NCBI GenBank assembly: GCA_037501455.1 | Contig: CM074865.1 | Span: 3,173,001-3,237,000, forward strand | DNA length: 64,000 nucleotides | Origin: Lantana camara | Lineage: Eukaryota; Streptophyta; Magnoliopsida; Lamiales; Verbenaceae | Direction of reading: 5' to 3' | Shown here: in pieces, positions 56,480-64,000 of the stretch | How the letters are laid out: every line of letters starts with the position of its first letter | Position numbering within the stretch: position 1 is the stretch's first letter | Made by a program: the position numbers and the translations under genes | Notes under the pieces: generated by a model | Told to the model about the DNA's origin: nothing | The model's database searches: none | Seen by the model: the letters and a program-made list of their open reading frames with translations, nothing else

Positions 56480-56867
56480 GGGATATATATTTACATCTAA
56501 CTATCCTACATTTAAACTTAATTAAGACATCATTATCGGAAAAATATATTTTAGTCCCTATAAATCTTGTTTGATCTGAGATCACTTAACGAAATTTGTA
56601 AAAGTACACTTACACCCCTAACGGTTTTATGAATGGTACATTGAATATATGACCAAAGTTACAAAATCATCCTTAAAGTTTACAAATATAAACAGCACGG
56701 TCCCTACAAATTATGAATTAAAAACAAATCAGGTGTATTTTTGGAATGACATAACGGACCCTAGGGACCACAAATAGTACTCAAAGTTAGAGACTAAAAT
56801 TTAATTTTCTAATAATGATGGATTGCATTGTAAGCCTAAATATAGGGTAGTCAAATGTAAATTCCCC
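56480..56867 (+). mobile_element. TIR MITE (TTTACATCTGACTATC family), upstream copy
   Basis: GGGATATATATTTACATCTA at the left is approximately inverted at the right by TAGTCAAATGTAAATTCCC. The interior has TTTTAGTCCCTATAAAT, AAAGTACACTTA and ACATTGAATATAT blocks shared in order with 59149-59588. It is non-coding. The target duplication is ambiguous. Confidence 0.7.
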
Positions 56868-56901
56868 TTAATATTTACTTAGTTGTCCTTAAAAATAACT
56901 T

Positions 56902-57334
56902 GAGATAATGATTTTCTGCCATCTGAACTATGATCCATTTTGCAATTCACCATCTAAACTATTTCGATCCCAATACCACCATACAAACTATTATTTCTTG
57001 ACAAACCACCATCCCAACTTATTTTTCAGTGGTTTTGACTATTTTTCAGCGGTTTTGGCTGTTTTTTCAGTGGTTTTGACTATTTTAACACATGTAAATA
57101 TATCTCTCTTTGTTATTTTTCCATGAATTTACTCTTGGTGTTCTCGCACCATATCACATGTGTGATATTTTTGAGTCAAAACTGCTGAAAAACAGTCAAA
57201 ACCACTAAAAAAAATAAGTTGGGATGGTGGTTTGTCAAGAAATAATAGTTTGTATGGTGGTATTGGGGTCTATATAGTTTAGATGGTGACTTACAAAACG
57301 GATCATAGTTCTGATGACAAAAAATCATTATCTC
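56902..57334. mobile_element. 433-bp Mutator-like MITE just upstream of DUF247
   Basis: GAGATAATGATTTTCTGCCA at the left inverts to TGACAAAAAATCATTATCTC at the right; the arms run about 150 bp (CCACCATCCCAACTTATTTT and its inverse). AAATAACTT at 56893-56901 and 57335-57343 is a perfect 9-bp target duplication. It ends 257 bp before the DUF247 start codon, in the probable leader intron. Confidence 0.88.
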
Positions 57335-57590
57335 AAATAACTTTATCGTATAGATATATATTTGTAATAACTTCAATAAATATATATATTCAATTATTAA
57401 AACGTTACTTTCTGCTGTTGAGATATTAGCTTAAAAGATGGTAACCAATAATGAGATGAAGCCTCAGTTTTTGTTGCTGACGCTATATATATGTTCGTGG
57501 TGGGATGCAGTATTTCTATTTGCTATGGAAATTACTTATTTTAAATCCAACTTACACGTTTTGTGAAATTTCAGCAAATACACTCGCAAA

Positions 57591-58871
57591 ATGGATGAGA
57601 CCGATTTAATTAATAGCATAAATCATGAACTCTCTCAGCTCCATAATACAGAACCACAAGGTTTCATCCATAGAGTAGTCGAGCCCTTGCGTAGTGTCAA
57701 TACCGAGGCTTACGAACCAGATATTTTAGCAATTGGTCCTTATCATCACGGTAAAGATAAATACAAAATGATGGAGGAGCACAAGCTGCGCTATCTGCGA
57801 TGGATTCTCAACCGTAAGGGGGAGACTACTGCCGAGAGATACATCTCAGTGGTTTCAGAATTGGAAGAAAAGGCACGGAGTTGTTACCTCGAACCTGTAG
57901 ACCTTAATCGAGACAACTTTATCAAAATGTTGGTACTCGACGGTTGCTTCATCATTGAACTAGCACTAAAGTTTGACAATCCAGACTATAGGTACTCGAA
58001 TGATCCAATCTTCACAGTGGAGTTGATCTGCTGGTCCTTGACAAGGGATCTGATATTGTTTGAGAATCAAATTCCTTTCTTTATTTTGTGCAAATTGTTT
58101 GACCTGATTGAGGGGCCAAACCAATATGACAGGTTGATTAAGATACTCGTAAGTTTCTGCTGGCGGCTTTTCCGCGACAAATATTACTTCAGAACAAAGA
58201 ATAGAAGTCCATTATCTGATGTAAAGCATTTGCTTCATCTGATATATCGTTGGTGGGTTCCTGAATCATTTGATGGTGCTATTGATCTCAATAAAGACTA
58301 CCCGATTCCCGTGAACAGCGAGTCCAGATTTATTCCTTCTGCTGTTGAGCTTAAAGATGCTAATGTAAAGTTCAAGAAAAGGGAACCATGTGATTCTTTG
58401 TTTGAGGTAAAATTTGAAAATGGGACATTGCTCATCCCACCTTTGATCGTATTCGACCAAACAGAGCTTATATTAAGGAACCTTAATGCTTACGAGCAAT
58501 ATTTTCGACCTGATGGAAACAACCATGTTCAAGCGTATTTGTACTTCATGGATCTCCTCATTAATTCTTCAAAAGATGTTGACGTTCTCACCAAATGTGG
58601 GATTATTGATAATGCGGTGGGTGATAATGAAGTGATTGCCACTATGTTTAACAAGCTTATGAGCTCGGTTGTGGTTTCCCCCAAACACGCCTATGGTAAA
58701 ACCTTTATGGACATTAATACCTACCGCAACAAGCGTAGGAATAGATGGATGGCCGTCTTAAATCGAGATTATTTAAGCAGTCCATGGGGCTTTATTTCAA
58801 TTTTTGCTGCTTTTGTACTACTTATTCTCACCATCATTCAAGCCGTGTGCTCTATACTACAGGTTGTTTAG
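57591..58871 (+). CDS. DUF247 plant membrane protein
   Basis: Single-exon 426-aa member of the plant DUF247 family, whose biochemical role is not established. Family signatures: EAYEPDILAIGPYHHGKDKYKMMEEHKLRYL at about 41-71, FIKMLVLDGCFIIELAL about 110-126, LILFENQIPFFILCKLF near 160-176, and a C-terminal region RNRWMAVLNRDYLSSPWGFISIFAAFVLLILTII that ends in one membrane helix, implying an N-terminal domain anchored by its tail. Intact, and of usual family length (around 400-550). Start: first ATG after a good splice acceptor (TTTCAG at 57569-57574). A paralogue survives only as a C-terminal scrap at 39655-39915. Same-family MITEs sit on both sides (56480 and 59149). Confidence 0.92.
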   Translation: MDETDLINSINHELSQLHNTEPQGFIHRVVEPLRSVNTEAYEPDILAIGPYHHGKDKYKMMEEHKLRYLRWILNRKGETTAERYISVVSELEEKARSCYLEPVDLNRDNFIKMLVLDGCFIIELALKFDNPDYRYSNDPIFTVELICWSLTRDLILFENQIPFFILCKLFDLIEGPNQYDRLIKILVSFCWRLFRDKYYFRTKNRSPLSDVKHLLHLIYRWWVPESFDGAIDLNKDYPIPVNSESRFIPSAVELKDANVKFKKREPCDSLFEVKFENGTLLIPPLIVFDQTELILRNLNAYEQYFRPDGNNHVQAYLYFMDLLINSSKDVDVLTKCGIIDNAVGDNEVIATMFNKLMSSVVVSPKHAYGKTFMDINTYRNKRRNRWMAVLNRDYLSSPWGFISIFAAFVLLILTIIQAVCSILQVV

Positions 58872-59148
58872 ACATAACTAGGAATTGTAAGTCTTGAAAT
58901 ATTATCGTTGGACGTTGGTTATCAACTTACTGTTTCCAAATTTTATGTGTTTCATTTTTATGTTTTCTATTATTGGAAGCAATCTGCTTATAAAAGTTTG
59001 GGATAATTTGGAGCAATGTCTTGAGGTTAGGTCCAAATTTTAAAAAACAATCCTTCAAATCTTGAACAATGATGATGGATCACTAGAAATACTTAGTTTC
59101 GCATGTTTTATAAGTGAGTTTTGAGTATTTTTCTGGTAATTTGATATA
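58872..59148 (+). other. DUF247 3' flank
   Basis: Probable 3' UTR and downstream sequence, homologous to 39880-39915 and 50802-51000. Confidence 0.5.
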
Positions 59149-59588
59149 GGGAAATTTACATCTGACTATCTTTTATTTAGGCTTAATTAATTACAACACA
59201 ATCCATCTAAATCGAGAAATTATATTTTAGTTCATATAAATTTTATTTGGTCTGAGGTCCCTAACAGATTTTATTAAAGTACACTTATGTCTTTGATGGT
59301 TTGTATAAGTGTTACATTGAATATATAACTAAAATTACAAAATCATCCCTAAAATTTACAAATATAAACAAAACTACTCCTATAAATTATGAATTTAACA
59401 ACTCAGACCCTAGAGTTACAAATCAATTAAAAAAATCGATGATATTTTTGGGATAATATAACGGAACCCTAACAGACATCAAAGGCGACAAACAGTTCTC
59501 GAAAATTAGGGACTAAAAGATAATTTATAGATTTAGATGAACTACATTGTAGTTAGGCCTAAACGCAAGACAATCGATGTAAAATTTC
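59149..59588 (+). mobile_element. TIR MITE (TTTACATCTGACTATC family), downstream copy
   Basis: GGGAAATTTACATCTGACTA at the left is roughly inverted at the right by CAATCGATGTAAAATTTC. Same orientation and block order as 56480-56867, with more divergence. Non-coding. Confidence 0.65.
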
Positions 59589-59697
59589 ATATTATTGGTA
59601 TTCGATCCGGATATTTTGACATTTTGCAAGAATAAAAAATTTAGATATCAAAAGCATGGAAAAGAGGGTTTCTTTGCAAATTATTATGAGCTAATAC

Positions 59698-59902
59698 TGT
59701 TAGTTAGCCTCATTATTACGCTGTTATAGTGAGCTTAGTTTGATAAGCTGAATTAGTTAGTCTGTTGGTCTAGATGAGTGACACGTGTATGGACTAGATC
59801 TTACCTGCATATTTATAGACTTGTATATAAACCAATTTGTACAGTTGTTGATTCAGTTGAATGAAGATATTTTCCCAATTGCTTTATTCTCAGATTATAA
59901 CA
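59698..59902 (+). repeat. 5' LTR of a decayed copia element
   Basis: 205 bp, TGTTAGTTAGCC...GATTATAACA, immediately followed by the PBS TGGTATCAGCAG at 59903. Contains TATTTATAG and TATATAAACC as TATA candidates near 59810-59835. No matching 3' LTR was found in the window, so the element is truncated. Confidence 0.75.
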
Positions 59903-60054
59903 TGGTATCAGCAGAATATTTCTCTCTCTGATTTTTCCGACGGAGATTCTTCTTCTATGATCGTCTTTTCCGGCGTTTTTTTTTTCCGGCTTTGATTTAC
60001 TGTTTCCGTTGTGATTTTCACCTTGTGTTTTGTTCTATTTTCCGATTTTTTCCA

Positions 60055-61280
60055 TGAATTCCGGTGATTCATCTTCGTTTTCCACTGATGATCCTTTCTA
60101 CCTTCCTCCTTCGGAACATTTGAATTCATTTCTGGTTTCGCATCAATTGACTGGCGACAATTACTCCACCTGGAGTCATTCGATGCTCATCGCGCTTTTC
60201 GCCAAAAATAAACAGGGCTTTGTTGATGGTTCACTTACTGCTCCGACACGGCATGATTCTGAAGCTCGCTGGAAGGCTTAGACCCGCAACAATCATGTTG
60301 TGATCACGTGGATTTTGCATTCCGTCTCCAAAGAGATTGCTTCCTCCATTCTATTTTCGGACATTGCTCGCGATATTTGGCTCGATTTGAAGGATCGCTT
60401 TCAGCAGTCTAATGGCCCTCGGATCTTCCAGCTGCACCAGGCTCTACTCTCCACACGTCAGGACAATCAATCTGTGAGTGTTTACTTTACCAAAATGAAG
60501 ATGCTCTGGGAAGAGCTCTCGAATTTTCGCCCAGTTTGTTCCTGTAATCACTGTACTTGTGATGGTGTGCGAGATTTAGGCCTTTATTATCAGTCTGAAT
60601 ACGTTATGGCTTTTTTGATGGGACTTAATGACTCATTTGCTACTCTTAGAAGTCAGATTCCAATGATGGAACCTCTCCCTACTATGAGCAAGCCTTTTGC
60701 TTTGTTGAGTCAGGAGGAACGCCAGCGTAATTTGCACATTGCAGCTCCTTCTTCTTCGTCTTCGCCTGCTAGCTTTTGTAGCTAGAACTGGCCCTGGTAT
60801 GGTCTCTAGATTTCCTCCTTCCTATGGCAGAGGTTCAGGTACTGGCCGTGGCTATGGCAGGGGTAAAGCCAAGCTTGAATGCACACATTGTAGGGGCACT
60901 AATCATACTATTGATAGGTGTTATCAAATATATGGCTATCCCCCGGGTTATTTCTCTGGCAACAAGCCTAAGCCACCTGCTTCTTCATAGATCCATCATC
61001 CTTCTTCTTCACCGTCTGTGGTGATTTATATGGAGATAGCTTCCATCTCTGTTCGTACTTGTTCTAGTTCTTCTACGACCACTAATTTCATACATTCGCT
61101 TTCTGATCAGCAATATCAGCAGTTGTTATCCATGCTTTCTTCACAGATGCAAACTGCTGCTCATGTTTCTATAACTGATATTGCTGCTTCCTCAGTCACC
61201 AATACAGGTATATTGCTATCTGCATATTCCTCTCTTGATGTTGGTTCTTCAACTTGGATCTTCAACTTGCGATTGGTCCT
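60055..61280 (+). pseudogene. Copia Gag remnant
   Basis: Reads DDPFYLPPSEHLNSFLVSHQLTGDNYSTWSHSM, a typical plant copia Gag N-terminus, then WILHSVSKEIASSILFSDIARDIWLDLKDRFQQSNGPRIFQLHQAL, and in another frame the zinc knuckle CTHCRGTNHTIDRC. Lesions: TAG at about 60279, a stop and frameshift near 60782, TAG near 60988. The protease part is missing. It belongs with the LTR at 59698 and the integrase fragment at 61595. Confidence 0.85.
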
Positions 61281-61309
61281 TATTTGATTCCCCTGAAACA
61301 GTTTCTCTT

Positions 61310-61525
61310 AAATCTATAATATAAAAGGTTAAATTAGTTATTTCGCATCCAATAAATAGAGAAAATTAGTGTTCTACCAATACTAGAAATTTTCGGGGTT
61401 CGGCATGCAAATATTTTGAAAACACAGGGCTCCCTATGTTAATTTTTGTAATACAGGGTTTTTTTTTCCCCATTTCACCTAACACAGGGGGTATTGTGTA
61501 AATAACTCATTTTTTAACAATAGTT
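61310..61525. other. Non-copia sequence inside the decayed element
   Basis: After the Gag remnant the copia text stops and resumes at TTGATGATTTTAGCCGAGCC. Between them is unrelated sequence with CAGGG-rich repeats (AACACAGGG, ATACAGGG, AACACAGGGGG). It may be a small insertion plus deletion of the protease and early integrase. Confidence 0.5.
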
Positions 61526-62968
61526 GATGATTTTAGCCGAGCCATATGGGCTTACTTATTGCCTCACGAACATTTGACTACCTCCGTGCTCTTTAATTTT
61601 ATAAACATGGTGCATACTCAATTTCAATGTTCTGTTAAATGCATACGCTCTAATAATGAGACTGAATTTGTCAATAAAGAAACTTCAATATTTTTTTCTG
61701 ACCATGGCATTTTTCACCAAACTTCTTGTCCACACACACCAAAACAAAATGGTGTTGTGGAAAGAAAACATAAACACCTTCTACAGGTTGCTCGAGCTTT
61801 AATTTTTCAAGCTAAGCTTCCCCAAAAATTTTGGGAAGAATCCATCCTTACAGCCACTTATTTAATTAACAGGATGCCAGCCCCTGTTTTGAATTGGAAA
61901 ACCCCGTATGAAGTGCTTTACAACTCTCAGCCTTCATACAATCATCTTAGAACTTTTGGCTCCTTGTGTTATGCCACTGTCATTAATTCAAAGGACAAAT
62001 TCAGTCCTAGAGCTGGCAAATGCATTATGTTGGGATATGCTCATGGGCAAAAGGGCTACAAATTGTACAACTTACAGTCTCATACCGGCCATCTTTACTT
62101 CTAGAGATGTGATCTTTTATGAACATATTTTTCCCTATGCTAGCTAGTAAGTCCCTTCCTGCACCACCAATGCCTCCTTTCTCTGTTTCTTCATCAGTTT
62201 ATGATCAGACTGATGACAATCCCATTGCTTCAGCTTATGATGAACTTGAACCATATTAAGGTTCTGTTTTTCCCTTACATACCGACTCTTCTGAGATATC
62301 CAATGACTCCAACTCCATTGATCATGATGAAACTCATGCTACATCCTCTGGACAACCTGTTGCTTCCACACAACTTCTTGGGCAACCAAACCAATACATG
62401 CGATCTAGTTCTAGAACCAAGACCAAACCTTCATGGCTTAAGGATTACATCTGTGACAATGCCAAATTTTGTTTTGATCCCACCTCTCTTACATAATCCA
62501 CTGCCACTATTCATTATTGCCCCTCCTATAAAACATTTTTGGCAAATATTGCTATAGTTCCTGAGCATACCTCCTATAAACAGGCCAGCCAGTACCTTGA
62601 ATGGAAGAAAGCTATGCAACAAGAACTAGATGCTATTTAGGAAATTACTGAGTTACCCAAAGATAAGCATGTAATTGGAGCGCACACACCCTCAAAATGA
62701 CATGATGGATTCGAAACAGAGTCATCGATTCAGAGAAAGAATCCTTAACTACGTGGATATGGAGAAAGAATCCTTTACTACTTGGGTCAACCACGGTTGG
62801 ATTATATTAATAATAAGTTGGCATAGAGTGAAATAGACAAATAATAATTGAAAGGGGTTTTCGATGTTGGATAATAGTGCCTCTACTGTAGTACGTATTT
62901 ACTAAAGTTCCACGTGATATCACTGATAAGTAATAAAATAAAAAATTAAATTGTACATTTAGATAGTA
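61525..62968 (+). pseudogene. Copia integrase remnant, twin of 26268-27590
   Basis: Reads VDDFSRAIWAYLLPHEH..., then SVKCIRSNNETEFVNKE, HTPKQNGVVERKHKHLL, TATYLINRMPAPVLNWKTPYEVL and FGSLCYATV, the copia integrase core and its C-terminal extension, to TAG near 62102. RSNNETE replaces the RSDNGTE seen at 26 kb, so the catalytic Asp is lost here. Downstream it continues with the same worn spacer region as the 26-kb copy. No reverse transcriptase remains. Confidence 0.85.
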
Positions 62969-62975
62969 CTAGTTA

Positions 62976-64000
62976 TGTGAACGTGCGTTGCACGTTTTTC
63001 ATTTAAGTTATTTAAATAAATTTAGCAATTATATTTATTGAATAAATTAGGATATTTAAAAAGTAATACATGCGAAAATATTTATATGAGATCTCCCTTT
63101 CAAATCATGTACAATAAGTAGAATTTCGAAGTAGAAAAATAACTAAACAAATAAACAGTAAAAGTATTTGAAATTATGTTGTATCATAAAACAAAATATT
63201 TAAAGAGTATAATATCAAAATTTTCTAATAGTTCTAACTTTTAATCGTAAGTAATAGTTTATAACTTTCAAATATATTTAATAAATAAAAAGATATATAT
63301 AAAAGAATAAAGACAAAAATATAAAAGATCATATAAAATACCATATTAATTATATATAGTTTATTCATGGTATTGTTTATTTGTTTAATATAATTGGTGT
63401 TTTATTTTTAGTGTTTTTATGAAGTTTTTTGCAGCTAAATTTTTTCTATATTTCCGACGTCGATTCCATATATCAAATGGATATCTACTCAACGTGTATG
63501 TTAAACGAATGTCTAAATATTATATCTCTTGATTTGTGTTCAATATTCGGAAAGTATTCTTTTTAAACAAATATTCTAGTTATGTTATTTAACTAAATGT
63601 TTTGCTAGTGAAATTAACGTGCATTGCACGTTTATTATTTAGTTTATTTCGATAAGTTTAGTTATTATATTTATTGAGTAAATTAATATATAGTAAAAGT
63701 ACCTAATTTAATTAAATTAATATAATAAAATTTTTAACGAATCAATTTGATTTTGTAAAACTACACATACAAAATATTTTCTTTGAAATCTCTCTTTTGA
63801 ACCATATACAATAAGTAAAAATTCAAATTAGAAAAACATTTGACTAATAAGAAACAATCAAAATATATATTTGAAACTATGTTACTTTATAAAAATAAAA
63901 TATTTAAAATGGATAATATAAATGAAAAGACATATATAAAAAATATAAATTTAAAAATTTAAAAGATCATATAAAATACTATGTTAATTATATGTACTTT
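62976..64000 (+). repeat. Long diverged direct repeat, unit about 640 bp, cut by the window edge
   Basis: ACGTGCGTTGCACGTTTTT at 62981 and ACGTGCATTGCACGTTTAT at 63617 start two copies that share ATTATATTTATTGA(A/G)TAAATTA, CATGTACAATAAGTA-like, AATATTTAAA and AAAAGATCATATAAAATAC blocks in order. Copy 2 runs off the window. AT-rich, no coding frame. Confidence 0.65.

Noticed and set aside
1..64000. tRNA and rRNA genes
   Set aside because: I saw no complete tRNA cloverleaf or rRNA sequence; the only tRNA-like text is the SINE at 51577-51752 and the primer binding sites.

Overview
This is an AT-rich window of a dicot-type plant nuclear genome. The evidence is spliced genes with GT-AG introns, plant families (AP2/ERF, DUF247, LRR receptor kinase with a non-RD HCD catalytic loop, plant aminoacylase-1), Ty1/copia and Ty3 chromovirus retrotransposons primed by initiator tRNA-Met, and many small inverted-repeat DNA transposons. 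The species cannot be named from the sequence. Only two genes look intact: a single-exon ERF/DREB transcription factor (7611-8309, minus) and a DUF247 membrane protein (57591-58871, plus). Everything else coding is transposon or broken gene.

Layout. 1-7600: no gene; tandem repeats and TIR elements, one nested in another. 7.6-8.6 kb: ERF gene with a TATA box. 8.6-14.6 kb: gene-poor, with MITEs and short tandem duplications. 14.6-25.0 kb: two tandem aminoacylase-1 (M20) pseudogenes on the minus strand; a young 5.66-kb chromovirus sits inside an exon of the first. 25.1-27.6 kb: a PQBP1-like gene scrap and a copia integrase scrap. 28.07-29.83 kb: a 1.76-kb foldback element that is essentially one long AT hairpin. 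30.06-30.96 kb: a Harbinger-type MITE. 31.2-36.7 kb: an LRR-XII type receptor kinase with one frameshift and one nonsense codon in the kinase. 37.4-39.0 kb: a larger PQBP1-like pseudogene. 39.65-51.0 kb: the tail of a second DUF247 copy, split by a TRIM that is itself split by a 10.1-kb copia element. 51.06-54.12 kb: a Mutator-type element holding a SINE and a second Mutator-type element. 55.0-58.9 kb: DUF247 gene with a probable 5'UTR intron carrying two MITEs. 59.7-62.9 kb: a decayed copia element with 5' LTR and PBS. 62.97-64.0 kb: a long diverged direct repeat.

The window reads as a duplication-and-decay zone. Aminoacylase, PQBP1-like, DUF247 and copia-integrase modules each occur twice, and insertions can be ordered by nesting and by exact target-site duplications. 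Six inverted-repeat elements carry 9-bp target-site duplications (five perfect, one with a mismatch), pointing to repeated Mutator-like activity. LTR pairs are almost identical in the chromovirus (1 difference in 556 bp) and very similar in the big copia element (about 7 in 1935 bp by eye).
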